64,000 nt of DNA from Bordetella parapertussis. Lineage in GTDB: Bacteria > Pseudomonadota > Gammaproteobacteria > Burkholderiales > SG8-41. Positions within the stretch are counted from its first letter, which is position 1. Each line of letters opens with the position of its first letter. Shown piece by piece: positions 43,501 to 51,437 of the stretch. Made by a program: the position numbers and the translations under genes. The notes under the pieces were generated by a model. The model did not search any database and was not told where the DNA came from. It was given only the letters and a program-made list of their open reading frames with translations. Location of the stretch: contig CAMCYP010000019.1 in the NCBI GenBank assembly GCA_945885345.1, forward strand, positions 1-64,000. Direction: 5' to 3'.

Positions 43501-43810
43501 TGATGGCCAGCGGATAGAGGTCGGGACGGAAGGCGCCCCATTTTCGTTTCGCGGTGTCCTCGCCGGTGACCACGGCCTTGACGCCGGGCATACTGCGCGC
43601 AGCACTGGTGTCGATCGACAGGATGCGCGCGTGCGGATGCGGACTGCGCAGCACGGCTGCGTGCAGCATGCCGGGCATGTGGATGTCGGCGACATATTGC
43701 GCAGCGCCGGTGACTTTGGGTATCGCGTCGGTGCGCGGCACATCCTTGCCGACCACCAGCAGGCCGGATTCGAATTTGGGATCGCGCAGATTTTTGTGGC
43801 GGACGCTCAT
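40559..43810 (-). CDS. Molybdenum hydroxylase: fused molybdopterin and FAD subunits
   Basis: A 1083-residue protein joining two subunits that are usually separate. Residues 1-780 are the molybdopterin-binding subunit (CoxL/XdhB type): VGKDVPRTDAIPKVTGAAQY, the cofactor loop GGGFGGKSGDDNG, and the catalytic Glu in KGLGEIGLDAIPAAIANAI near residue 727. After a short linker, residues 804-1083 match the FAD subunit (CoxM type): TPKTVDEAVALYAAGD and VRRMTTVGGSVAPL. The first FAD loop, normally GGTDL, reads SGGMSHAL, so FAD binding may be weakened. The start overlaps the small-subunit stop as ATGA. It likely hydroxylates an aromatic or heteroaromatic ring. Confidence 0.9.
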   Translation of the reverse strand: MSVRHKNLRDPKFESGLLVVGKDVPRTDAIPKVTGAAQYVADIHMPGMLHAAVLRSPHPHARILSIDTSAARSMPGVKAVVTGEDTAKRKWGAFRPDLYPLAINKVRYVGDEVAAVAAIDAETARAAVDRIAVEYEVLTGVFSLDEAMAPGAALVHDDTPGNVAHEFAFERGEVDAGFKASDVIVEGTWDSIRQWHSSLETIGCVAHWSNNRVSMWCNTQTPFLARGRYAIALGVPESQVRVVQTEVGGGFGGKSGDDNGSVIAAILARKAGKPVKLIHTREEEFLASHPRMPMRYWVRLGFSKAGKVLAKEIRMWADNGAYTGKSQAILGAATVRHDALYKYPNARAKSTLLYTNLVPTGAFRGFGNPSADWAVEQAWDLAAEKLGIDVVDLLRMNAVEEGDVSPHNHKITSGELRQCIDKAADLIQWKKKRENKRNNKHSNSGLGMGCSIHVNGRRSFGDWDGSSAIVRINEDGRATIITGEGEIGQGTYTVLRQIAAEELGMPYEDVDITRPDTDVHPHSLGALASRVTYVAGNAVKLAANAAHKQLMAAAAEQFKKPAEDLTIINGQIGPKKGAESEFKPVSAVVRANIYKRGGEAIVGVGNWDNPSEFPDHSRYGNESGAYNFAAQAVEVEVDRGTGVVELKEISAVVDCGTVIHPSAAQGQVEGAVTQGIGLAMTEYFDWHNGTPTDPQYIDYPLPSAEFVPKIHVAFADSYEPSGPFGAKGLGEIGLDAIPAAIANAIADAVGVRIHQLPITAEKVHRALHPELYADEKVAPAVPPKGGVWARLATGRPSGTRPCTMQLVTPKTVDEAVALYAAGDTAIVSGGMSHALRRERTGFPQAKRLMQVGRIAELLQVGITNGKLRIGSAVNQQTLLELPGLREHWAVLAEALDAAGHTRVRRMTTVGGSVAPLIGGFDMPVALLCANARVVTASPAGKKTVSLAEAFEKRFAKDEMVIAIEVDALPARSGSAFHKFLPRGVMETPAANAAATVTLDANGKCIAARLVVGAVSWKPVVPELSALHGMAFDEAKIRTAVQAVRDMAQPLTNVRGSAMYKRNMAVEIGARTLIRAWQRAAQQK

Positions 43811-44286
43811 GCCTTGCCCGCCTTTTTCAGCAGCGCGATGGCTTCGCGGTAGGCGTCGATGATCTTGACGTAGCCAGTGCAGCGGCAATACACGCTGTCG
43901 ACGCTCATGCGGATGTCTTCATCCGTCGGGTTGGCATTTTTTTCGAGCAGCGATACGCATTGCATGACATGGCCCGGAATGCAGATGCCGCATTGCATGG
44001 CCGACTTGTTGATGAAGGCCTGTTGCACCGGATGCAGTACGCCGGCATCGGCCAGTCCCTCCACGGTGCGTACGCTGCCGCCGTCGCAAAGCGCGGCAAG
44101 TTGCAGGCAGGACGACACCGGCGCGCCGTCAACGATGACGGTGCAGGTGCCGCAGGCGCCGATGCCGCAGCCGTGCTTGGTGCCGGTGAGCTGCAGGTCG
44201 TCGCGCAGCACGTCGACCAGCAGGCGGTCGGGCGATTTCAGGTGTACTTCGGCCGGGTCGCCGTTGAGCGTGAATTTGATCAGCAT
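43807..44286 (-). CDS. Molybdenum hydroxylase small subunit, two [2Fe-2S] clusters
   Basis: A 159-residue CoxS/XdhC-type electron-transfer subunit. The plant-ferredoxin cluster motif is CGIGACGTC followed by SSCLQLAAL; the second all-helical cluster domain has CGICIPGHVMQ and CRCTGYVKI. All eight cysteines are present. It passes electrons between the molybdenum site and FAD or an external acceptor in the same complex as the fused large subunit, whose start it overlaps by four bases. It is the first gene of the minus-strand operon; its promoter should lie in 44287-44350. Confidence 0.95.
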   Translation of the reverse strand: MLIKFTLNGDPAEVHLKSPDRLLVDVLRDDLQLTGTKHGCGIGACGTCTVIVDGAPVSSCLQLAALCDGGSVRTVEGLADAGVLHPVQQAFINKSAMQCGICIPGHVMQCVSLLEKNANPTDEDIRMSVDSVYCRCTGYVKIIDAYREAIALLKKAGKA

Positions 44287-44529
44287 TTTCGAGTTTGGGA
44301 GGGGCTGCGGAAAAGACCGAAATTATAAGGGATGCGCTTCGGGGAAACCGTGTGGAAACAACGGAGAAAATTACGCCCAAATTGGTTTGTCGGTGATCGG
44401 AAAACAGGACGCGCCCGCGCATGCTTGCCCTGACCAGGGCGCTCCGCTAAGCTGGATCGAACCGTCGCCAAAGACTAGCAGAGCATCCAGATTCTGCAGC
44501 GGGCGCCGTTCCACCAAGGGAGTGAGATC

Positions 44530-45573
44530 ATGCTGAAAACAGTTAAGCCGCCTTATGCGGCAGTGCGCAATATTGCGGTTGCAGTGCTGGGATGCTCGGT
44601 TCTCGCGGCATGCCAGATGCAGGGTCCAGCAGACATCGCTCTGGATCCGCTGGACACGAGTCCCGACAAGCGGATGGTGTCTCAAGGTCAGGCGAAAAAA
44701 CTCGTTGTGCAGAATCTTACGGTCTGCGCCCATACCAACCCCAAGATGAATCTGCGTGTGGCGGCAGTCGGTGAAGTTGTCGCCTCTGACGGCACGGTGA
44801 TCACGGTGCCAGCGGCGACGGCATTGCAGCGCAAAGAAGGACCGCTATCGTACGATCTTTACAACGAGTGCAATAAAGTCATGCCGGCGAATTCTGCAGC
44901 GGTGTCGACTGACAAGGTGCCGGTAATCGAGGTTGATGCTGACGGTGAGGTGGTGACCGGCTTTATTGTGGCCGACAATTATTTCGAGCTGTATGTAAAC
45001 GGCAAGCTGGTTTCCGTAGATAACACACCGTACACCCCGTTCAACTCGGCAATCGTCAAGTTCAAGGTGAAGCGTCCCTATACGATGGCTTTCCTGCTCG
45101 TTGACTGGGACGAGCACCTGGGCCTCGGCGTTGAAAACATGGCGCGCCTCAAGGACTCCTGGTACCTTGGCGACGGCGGATTGATCGCCAAATTCAGTGA
45201 TGGCACGGTGACTGACAGCAGTTGGAAAGCTCAGACTTTCATGGTTGGGCCTCTCGACAGTCCCAATGATGTCGTCGACAAGGGTGCGCTGCGTCATTTT
45301 GACAAGATGGGTCGGACCTATCCTCACGTCAAAAAACCGGTGTGCCGTGACAACTGCTACATGGTGCATTACGCACAGCCGAAAAACTGGCGTTCGAAAA
45401 CCTTTAACGATACCCAGTGGCCGCGCGCGTATGAATATACCGACCAGGAAATCGGCGTAACCACCCTGCAGGCGTATACGCGTTATCCGGAGCTGTTTGC
45501 GGGTGCGCGCTGGATCTGGTCATCCAATCTGGTGTACGACAACGTCGTTGTGGCCCGCAAGATCGTGCGATGA
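44530..45573 (+). CDS. Lipoprotein of unknown function
   Basis: A 347-residue lipoprotein with a long N-terminal region and lipobox LAAC near residue 28. I do not recognise the family by name. The mature part is beta-rich with DNYFELYVNGKLVSVDNTPY and PFNSAIVKFKVKRPYTMAFL, the look of a jellyroll or galactose-binding fold, and ends with NLVYDNVVVARKIVR. Three Cys (CRDNC and an earlier one) may form disulfides. The Shine-Dalgarno is AAGGGAG. It is followed after 54 bases by a small gene. About 240 bases upstream hold no gene. Confidence 0.72.
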   Translation: MLKTVKPPYAAVRNIAVAVLGCSVLAACQMQGPADIALDPLDTSPDKRMVSQGQAKKLVVQNLTVCAHTNPKMNLRVAAVGEVVASDGTVITVPAATALQRKEGPLSYDLYNECNKVMPANSAAVSTDKVPVIEVDADGEVVTGFIVADNYFELYVNGKLVSVDNTPYTPFNSAIVKFKVKRPYTMAFLLVDWDEHLGLGVENMARLKDSWYLGDGGLIAKFSDGTVTDSSWKAQTFMVGPLDSPNDVVDKGALRHFDKMGRTYPHVKKPVCRDNCYMVHYAQPKNWRSKTFNDTQWPRAYEYTDQEIGVTTLQAYTRYPELFAGARWIWSSNLVYDNVVVARKIVR

Positions 45574-45627
45574 TGATGGAGCGGAGCCGGCGCAGCTGGC
45601 CCCGCTTCACCACTCAGGGACATTGCA

Positions 45628-45885
45628 GTGAATGACGAAAAAATCCAGGTGCGCGTCACCGAAACCCGGCAGGTAATGGAAGTCGTGGTGTTCAGCAAGC
45701 GCGCGTCTGCGATCGAAGTGGTGATCGGCGCGGGTGTGCACAGCGTGAAGTGCTCTCTGACGCCGACGCGCAATGGCCAGGCTTATGCCGGTTCAGTCAT
45801 GGGCCGGGAAATTGTCTACGAGCGCAGCCGCGATCAGGTGCAGGCGGACATCGACCGGCTCAATCCCGGTCAGTATCAGCGCTGA
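45628..45885 (+). CDS. Small hypothetical protein (85 aa)
   Basis: An 85-residue protein starting at GTG (MNDEKIQVRV). It is beta-rich in the first half (VRVTETRQVMEVVVFSKRAS, IEVVIGAGVHSVKCSLTPT) with a C-terminal helix QVQADIDRLNPGQY. I do not recognise a family. A GTG start with a weak Shine-Dalgarno (CAGGGAC) lowers confidence, but codon use and lack of overlap with another gene support it. It lies between a lipoprotein gene and a convergent MAPEG gene, 18 bases from the latter's stop. Confidence 0.6.
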   Translation: MNDEKIQVRVTETRQVMEVVVFSKRASAIEVVIGAGVHSVKCSLTPTRNGQAYAGSVMGREIVYERSRDQVQADIDRLNPGQYQR

Positions 45886-45903
45886 CCCGCAGCGCCGGGT
45901 TTC

Positions 45904-46287
45904 TCAGAAAATCCGGGCGATCAGCAGCGACAGGGAGGCCGAAATGATCACGCTGAAGGTCAGTACCATACCGACGGTGCGGTAGCGGTAATTTTCCCTG
46001 ACCCGGCTGACGCCCCAGGCATGCAGCAGCCGGCCGCAGAGCAATGTGATGGCGAGGATGTGAATCAGCAGCGGCGCCCCGCCTCCGATTTCCGCAAAAT
46101 AAATCAGCAGCAGCGCCAGCGGTACGTATTCCGCGAAATTGGCGTGCACCCGCGCTGCGCGCTGCAGTTCGGCGTGGTTGCCGTCGCCGACGCCCACGCG
46201 ATAGCGGCGGCGCAGGCGGATGGTGCGGAGGCTCAGTGCAACAAAAATCAACGCGAGCAGTGCGGCATAAAATGGGGTGGCGGGCAT
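45904..46287 (-). CDS. MAPEG-family membrane protein
   Basis: A 127-residue four-helix inner-membrane protein of the MAPEG family (glutathione transferase-like). The conserved block RRYRVGVGDGNHAELQRAAR sits between helices 1 and 2, followed by HANFAEYVPLALLLIYFAE. Bacterial members are of unknown function, with a few acting on lipid or electrophile substrates with glutathione. The gene starts four bases after the stop of an exported methyltransferase and is probably in the same transcript. Confidence 0.88.
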   Translation of the reverse strand: MPATPFYAALLALIFVALSLRTIRLRRRYRVGVGDGNHAELQRAARVHANFAEYVPLALLLIYFAEIGGGAPLLIHILAITLLCGRLLHAWGVSRVRENYRYRTVGMVLTFSVIISASLSLLIARIF

Positions 46288-46291
46288 AAGG

Positions 46292-47119
46292 TTATTCCGG
46301 TTTTCTGAACTTCAGTGTCATGCGGTCGCTTTCGCCGATCGCATTGTATTTTTCCGGATCAAGCTGGCCACGTCGGATCGGCGGCAGTGTCCACACGCCG
46401 TTGGGATGATCGGTGGTGTCCAGCGGATTGGCATTGATCTCGGATTTTTCGACCAATTTGAAACCGGCTTTTTCGGCGAGCCCGATTACATAAGCCTCGG
46501 TCATGTAGCCGGTTTTCACCATGCGCTCGAAAGACGTACCGGGTCTGGCGCGATGCTCCACCACGCCGAGGGTGCCGCCGGGTTTGAGTGCTGCGAAAAA
46601 TGCCTGGAACGCCGCTTGGTCGGCATGCTGGCTGCTCCAGTTGTGGACATTGCGGAAAGTCAGCACCAGGTCGGCACTACCCGCCGGCGTGATCGCCAGA
46701 TGTTCGGGCGGGCCGAATGAGGTAAACGCCGGCTTGCCGTACAGCGCCGCCTGCTGTGCAACGAGGGTCTGCTGTTTTTCGCGCGCCGCCCGCTGCCAGC
46801 CCGGGGCCTGCGGATTTTCAGTTGCGTACTGCGCCAATACATATTTGCCGTGTTCGCGCAGCACCGGGCCGAGAATTTCCGAATACCAGCCACCACCGGG
46901 CCAGATTTCGACCACGGTCATGTCCGGCCGCAGCCCGAAGAACAACAGGGTTTCGCGCGGATGCCGGTATTTATCCCGCAGCCGGTTGGCTTCACTGCGT
47001 TGTTCGCCGGCGAGCGTCCGGTCGAGCAGTATGCCGATGCTGTCTTGTGCAGGAACCGCAGCTGCGGAAAAAATCGCGGTACAAGTTGCGAGGATGCCGA
47101 TCCGATGACGCCATTGCAT
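46292..47119 (-). CDS. Exported SAM-dependent methyltransferase (COG4798-type)
   Basis: A 275-residue protein with a signal peptide (cleavage near VPAQD, residue 25) and a methyltransferase domain. Motif I appears as VVEIWPGGGWYSEIL, a known variant of E-x-G-x-G-x-G, and the catalytic region is DLVLTFRNVHNW. The 25 residues before motif I (NRLRDKYRHPRETLLFFGLR) are typical of this group of predicted methyltransferases. It ends beside a MAPEG gene. Its location outside the cytoplasm is unexpected for a SAM enzyme, as for the protein at 31392-32222, though the two are not close relatives. Confidence 0.85.
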   Translation of the reverse strand: MQWRHRIGILATCTAIFSAAAVPAQDSIGILLDRTLAGEQRSEANRLRDKYRHPRETLLFFGLRPDMTVVEIWPGGGWYSEILGPVLREHGKYVLAQYATENPQAPGWQRAAREKQQTLVAQQAALYGKPAFTSFGPPEHLAITPAGSADLVLTFRNVHNWSSQHADQAAFQAFFAALKPGGTLGVVEHRARPGTSFERMVKTGYMTEAYVIGLAEKAGFKLVEKSEINANPLDTTDHPNGVWTLPPIRRGQLDPEKYNAIGESDRMTLKFRKPE

Positions 47120-47266
47120 GACATGCTCCTGTGGATGCCGGGTCCGTGCGATGGAATGTCGCTGGTTCTAGTCTAGCCGTCTTTATGCAACGCCGCCTGA
47201 GTTGCCGCGGCGGGTAACGCCGATGAATCCGGCGTTCAAGTCGTAAATCCGATGCCAGAAATGAAT

Positions 47267-47292
47267 CCGCCATGGCGAATGGGCCATGGCGG
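47267..47292 (-). terminator. Hairpin after NIPSNAP gene
   Basis: Stem CCGCCATGG (47267-47275) with CCATGGCGG (47284-47292), eight-base loop. It lies 32 bases after the stop of the minus-strand NIPSNAP gene. Only a weak T-rich tail follows, so termination is plausible but not certain. Confidence 0.5.
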
Positions 47293-47324
47293 CTGGTTAC
47301 TGCGCGATGCTTGCTGACGCGACG

Positions 47325-47963
47325 TTATTGCAGGGGCGAGAACGCCGACGGCATCACGATCTTGTTTTCCTGCGAGGTCAGCAATGCGTCGGGCATGCCT
47401 TCCTTCTTTGCCACTGCGGACGGCGGCCAGACGCCGGCGGCGGCGGCTTTTTCACGGGCTTCATTGCGGGCATCCAGCGAGGGGTACGACCAGATGTGGG
47501 TGAAGCGGTTGACGCCGCCGAGTTCCGCGTACCAGACACCTACCAGCGGGCTGAACTTGATGCGCGCCGGCATCGCTTTCTCCCAGACTTTCATGATTTT
47601 CGGCAATTCACCTGGTGCATAGGTATAGGTGCGCATTTCGAAATACGGACCCATCTTGCCGGGCTTCAATTCGGGGGAAAACGAAAACGGAATGAAAATT
47701 TCAGTACGCATGTTGAGCACGAACTCACCGATCTTCGGCGGCCAGTTGCCTGCAGCCACGGCTTCAGCGCGGATGCGGTCACGCTCCGCCATGTCCTTGT
47801 ACGGCCAGACGTGGATGATCTGGTTCAGCGGGCCGATTTCGGTGTGCCAGAAAGCGGCCAGCGGCGACAGTTTTTTGCGATGTTCGTAGGCTTCGCCGAA
47901 ACGTTTTTCAACTTCGGCCAGTGATTTGGGTTTGATGTCGTACGTACGTACTTCGTAAATCAT
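47325..47963 (-). CDS. NIPSNAP-family protein (two repeats)
   Basis: A 212-residue protein with two NIPSNAP repeats. The first starts MIYEVRTYDIKPKSLAEVEK and has PLNQIIHVWPYKDMAERDR; the second starts YFEMRTYTYAPGELPKIMK and has GVNRFTHIWSYPSLDARNE. These ferredoxin-like modules dimerise; the bacterial role is unknown but they often occur in catabolic clusters. The ATG follows GGAGGAGTACAC. It is a single gene, convergent to nothing close on its 3' side. Confidence 0.88.
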   Translation of the reverse strand: MIYEVRTYDIKPKSLAEVEKRFGEAYEHRKKLSPLAAFWHTEIGPLNQIIHVWPYKDMAERDRIRAEAVAAGNWPPKIGEFVLNMRTEIFIPFSFSPELKPGKMGPYFEMRTYTYAPGELPKIMKVWEKAMPARIKFSPLVGVWYAELGGVNRFTHIWSYPSLDARNEAREKAAAAGVWPPSAVAKKEGMPDALLTSQENKIVMPSAFSPLQ

Positions 47964-48047
47964 GTGTACTCCTCCGGGTGGGCTCTGCGGCTGGGAGCGG
48001 CGAGTTTACCAGAGGCGGCGCGGGGCGCCCGCGCCGTGCCGGACGGT

Positions 48048-48539
48048 TCAGAGACCTTCGTCGGCTTTTTGTCCCGCATGGTAGGTGGCGTACACCAGCA
48101 CCGGGATATTCAGCGCACCGAGCTGCTGCTCGATCAGTGGTTTCACGTCATTCCATGCCAGCCGGCCGACGCCTGTAGCCAGCCGCGGCAGCGCGATGCT
48201 GGTGAATTTCTCGGCGATGGCGAGCCTGTGCAATTCATGCAAGGCATGGCTCGCATGCTGCAGCGTCGCCGGACCGGGATTGCCGCCGTGATGGCCCTCG
48301 GCGCCATCCTGGGTAAACAGGCTCACGACGCGGGTACCGTCGGCGCCCATCCAGGCCCATAGCGTGCCGGGCCTGGGATGCTGCGACTGGCAGTAATGCC
48401 TGAAATCCTTGTACATCGCCGGCCAGCGCTCGCGCAGTTGCAGCGCAAGCCCGCTGTGGAACGGATCGTTGGGGGCGACACCGTGCACAATGACCTGCGC
48501 CCTGGTCAATAAAATGTCACCGCTGATTTCCTTGATCAT
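48048..48539 (-). CDS. Macro-domain protein
   Basis: A 163-residue protein close to a single macro domain. It begins MIKEISGDILLTRAQVIVHG, the usual first strand with the GDI motif, and ends with TSIALPRLATGVGRLAWNDV, where the glycine-rich loop (ATGVGRL) would contact ADP-ribose. The conserved Asn of canonical members (A-x-V-N-x-A-N) reads VIVHGVAPN, so it is a divergent branch. It may bind or hydrolyse ADP-ribose derivatives; deacylation is less likely. It stands alone on the minus strand. Confidence 0.8.
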   Translation of the reverse strand: MIKEISGDILLTRAQVIVHGVAPNDPFHSGLALQLRERWPAMYKDFRHYCQSQHPRPGTLWAWMGADGTRVVSLFTQDGAEGHHGGNPGPATLQHASHALHELHRLAIAEKFTSIALPRLATGVGRLAWNDVKPLIEQQLGALNIPVLVYATYHAGQKADEGL

Positions 48540-48652
48540 GAAATTCTCCGCTGTTGGTGTGCCCAGGCCGGATCGGCCAGTATCGGGGACACGCTAACAC
48601 CCGGGATGCCGCGCAACCTTGATATAACGCAAATGTCGGCTGTCAGCCGGCG

Positions 48653-49564
48653 CTACAGTGCCCGCGCGGTCTCCGCGAGCAGCTGGCGGAACCAGCGCTG
48701 CGCCAGTTGTTTGTGCGTGCGTTCATGCCAGTACATCGCAATGCGGACGTCGGGCACATCCAGCGGCAGCGGCAGGATCTGCAGGGAGTACTGCGCCGCC
48801 ATCACGCGCGCCAGGCGTTCCGGAACCGTCGAGATCAGATTCGATTGCGCTACCGCGTTGGCGAGTGCGAACGCATTCTGAACCTGCAGCGCAATGCGCA
48901 GCCGGCCGCCGAGCGCGGTGACCGCGGTATCGACCGCGCCGGTGGACACGCGGGTGCGTGGCTGCTCGACGCGGACGTGGGCGGCGGCCAGGTACTGTTC
49001 CGCAGTAATGCGGTTTTTCAGGCGCGGATGATTGCGGCGCGCAATGCATACCAGCGGATCGCGGAACAGCAGCTTGACCCGCAGCAGCGGCGGCGGATCC
49101 GGCACCCAGCCGAGGCGGATGTCGATTTCGCCGTTTTCGAACCAGTCGGGTGCGTGCTCCGGGTCCGAAGTGCGAAACGCGACGTCAACGCCGGGCGAGT
49201 GGGCTTCGACATGCGCGACCAGCGGCGGTGCGAGCAGGTATTCGACGAACTCCGGGGTCATCACCACAAACCTCGCACGGGTCGTTGCCGGCACAAATTC
49301 GGCAGGGCGGCTGACAAGGCGTTCGGCACCGGCGAGCAGCGCACGTACTTCGGTTTCCAGTTCGAGCGCACGAGCGGTTGGTGTCATGTGGCCGTGGCCT
49401 TTGAGCAGCAGCGGGTCGTCGAACAGCCGCCGCAGGCGGCCCAGCGCATGGCTCATTGCCGGTTGCGACAGATCGAGCCGGGCGGCGGCCCGGGATACGC
49501 TGCGCTCGGTGAGCAGGGCCGCAAAGCACTGCAGCAAACGGAAGTCGAGTTCCTGGATATTCAT
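48653..49564 (-). CDS. LysR-family transcriptional regulator
   Basis: A 303-residue LysR regulator. The N-terminal winged helix-turn-helix is clear: DFRLLQCFAALLTERSVSRA, AARLDLSQPAMSHALGRLRR. The remainder is the periplasmic-binding-protein-like effector domain. I chose the ATG at 49564 (MNIQELDF) because it sits closer to the helix-turn-helix; an upstream ATG (49585) is in frame. It is divergent from the CocE-type esterase gene with 128 bases between, so it probably controls that gene and itself. The effector is unknown. Confidence 0.92.
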   Translation of the reverse strand: MNIQELDFRLLQCFAALLTERSVSRAAARLDLSQPAMSHALGRLRRLFDDPLLLKGHGHMTPTARALELETEVRALLAGAERLVSRPAEFVPATTRARFVVMTPEFVEYLLAPPLVAHVEAHSPGVDVAFRTSDPEHAPDWFENGEIDIRLGWVPDPPPLLRVKLLFRDPLVCIARRNHPRLKNRITAEQYLAAAHVRVEQPRTRVSTGAVDTAVTALGGRLRIALQVQNAFALANAVAQSNLISTVPERLARVMAAQYSLQILPLPLDVPDVRIAMYWHERTHKQLAQRWFRQLLAETARAL

Positions 49565-49692
49565 GGCGTCAATAACCATCATCATATTTTCAATATAGAC
49601 CGATTATAACGGGGCACCCAGAATCATGGCGCCCGTACACGCGCACCTACGCGCGGGGGCGCAGTGCGTCGTTATCGCCAGAGGAGACACCC

Positions 49693-51417
49693 GTGAACCG
49701 CAGAACCAGCAAGGCCGGCAAAATGTCGCAGCCGAAAAAATGCAAGATCATTGTCGAAAAAGACGTGCAGATCACCCTGCGCGACGGCAGCATCATCTAT
49801 GCCGACGTGTTCCGTCCGAATTTCCGCGAGCGTGTGCCGGTGATCCTCAATGCCGGGCCGTACCAGAAGGACAAGTTGTGGATTCCGCCGGCGGATCTCG
49901 AGGAAAAGGCGAATCCCCATATGAACTGGGAGACCGCCAATCCCGAGTGGTGGTGCCCGCGCGGTTATGCCTGCGTGCGGATCGATATGCGCGGTTCAGG
50001 GAAGTCGCCGGGCAAGTCGGACCCGAGTTCCTTCCAGGAAGGGCTCGATACCTATGATGCGATCGAATGGATTGCCAAACGCGACTGGTGTTCGGGCAAT
50101 GTGGGGATGCTCGGAATTTCCTATCACGCCTCGTCACAATGGCGTGCTGCCAATCAGCAGCCGCCGTCGCTGAAGGCGATCATGCCGTGGGAAGGCCGCG
50201 CCGACCAGTACCGCGACCAGGCCTACCACGGCGGCATTTTTGCGCTGGGTTTCATCGGCAACTGGTGGCTGACGCACACCGCACATCAACTGCTCGGCAA
50301 ACCGCGCAGCTACAACCCCGACGCCTTTCACAACGACATGATGTGGAATTTCATGCGCAACGACCTCGATTCGGAATACTGGCGCCTCTCCAGCGCGCGC
50401 TGGGACCAGATCAAGGTGCCGCTGTACAGCGTCGGCAACTGGGGCGGTTTCTCGATGCACCTGCGCGGCAACACCGAAGGTTTCATGAACGCAGCATCGA
50501 AGCACAAGAAACTGCGCATCCACACCGGCAGCCATTTCCATCCCTTCCATGCCGAGGAAGGGCGCATGGACCAGTTGCGCTGGTTCGACTACTGGCTGAA
50601 GGGCATCGATACCGGCATCATGAGCGAGCCACCGGTCAAACTCGAAATCCGCACTGGCGGCAGCAAAAAACCGTACGCTTTCCGTTTCGAGAATGAATGG
50701 CCGCTGAAGCGCACGAAGTGGACCAAGCTGTATCTGAAGCCCGAGCGCAAAACACCGGGTGGGCCTGATGAAGTGGAGGGGCTGCTCGCGAAGTCGGCGC
50801 CGAAAGTTTCGACAAAACTGTCTTATACGCCGAGTGGCGTGACCAGCGCCGGTGTCGCCGGTGGTTCCTCGCTGTCGACCACCCACGGCAATGTCGGACG
50901 CACCGGCGTCTCTTTCGTGACACCGCCGATGGCGGAAGACACCGAGATCACCGGTCCGCTGGTGCTCAATGTATGGGTATCGAGCACCTCGGAAGACATG
51001 GACATTTTTGTCACCATCCGCAACATCGACGCCAAAGGTCATGATGTCTGTGAGGTCGGCCAGCACAGCCAGCCCATCCCCTGCGTCACCAAAGGCTGGC
51101 TGCGTGCGTCGCACCGCAAGCTCGACGAGAAAAAATCGCTGCCGTACCGACCGTTCCATGCCCACGACGAACGCCTGTGGCTGAAACGCAACGAAGTCGT
51201 CGAATGCCGTGTAGAAGTGTGGCCGACCAGCATGGTGTTCAAGAAAGGCCACCAACTGCGCGTCGACATCCAGCCGCGCGACGGCCAGGGCAGTGCGCCG
51301 TACACCCACTATCACGGCGATTACAACGCCGGGGCGGTGAACTCGGTGTATGCCGGCGGCAAAACACCGTCGTATCTGATGTTGCCGATTATTCCGGCGA
51401 AAAGGGGTTCTCGCTAA
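49693..51417 (+). CDS. CocE/NonD-family hydrolase (X-Pro dipeptidyl-peptidase S15-like)
   Basis: A 574-residue serine hydrolase of the CocE/NonD family. The N-terminal alpha/beta domain has VPVILNAGPYQKD, RIDMRGSGKSPG and the nucleophile elbow GMLGISYHASSQW with Ser in G-I-S-Y-H (near residue 143), the last Gly of the usual elbow being His. The His of the triad is likely in GSHFHPFHAEEG. The C-terminal half is the beta jellyroll typical of this family. It starts at GTG 49693 after GAGGAGACACC; ATG 49723 is possible. It is divergent from the LysR gene. Substrate could be an ester or amide of a xenobiotic. Confidence 0.9.
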   Translation: MNRRTSKAGKMSQPKKCKIIVEKDVQITLRDGSIIYADVFRPNFRERVPVILNAGPYQKDKLWIPPADLEEKANPHMNWETANPEWWCPRGYACVRIDMRGSGKSPGKSDPSSFQEGLDTYDAIEWIAKRDWCSGNVGMLGISYHASSQWRAANQQPPSLKAIMPWEGRADQYRDQAYHGGIFALGFIGNWWLTHTAHQLLGKPRSYNPDAFHNDMMWNFMRNDLDSEYWRLSSARWDQIKVPLYSVGNWGGFSMHLRGNTEGFMNAASKHKKLRIHTGSHFHPFHAEEGRMDQLRWFDYWLKGIDTGIMSEPPVKLEIRTGGSKKPYAFRFENEWPLKRTKWTKLYLKPERKTPGGPDEVEGLLAKSAPKVSTKLSYTPSGVTSAGVAGGSSLSTTHGNVGRTGVSFVTPPMAEDTEITGPLVLNVWVSSTSEDMDIFVTIRNIDAKGHDVCEVGQHSQPIPCVTKGWLRASHRKLDEKKSLPYRPFHAHDERLWLKRNEVVECRVEVWPTSMVFKKGHQLRVDIQPRDGQGSAPYTHYHGDYNAGAVNSVYAGGKTPSYLMLPIIPAKRGSR

Positions 51418-51437
51418 ACTGAGTTATCAACTTTTTC

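Noticed and set aside
42245-43852. 535-codon open frame on the plus strand inside the molybdenum hydroxylase
   Set aside because: Antisense to a strongly conserved protein; composition is typical of a shadow frame.
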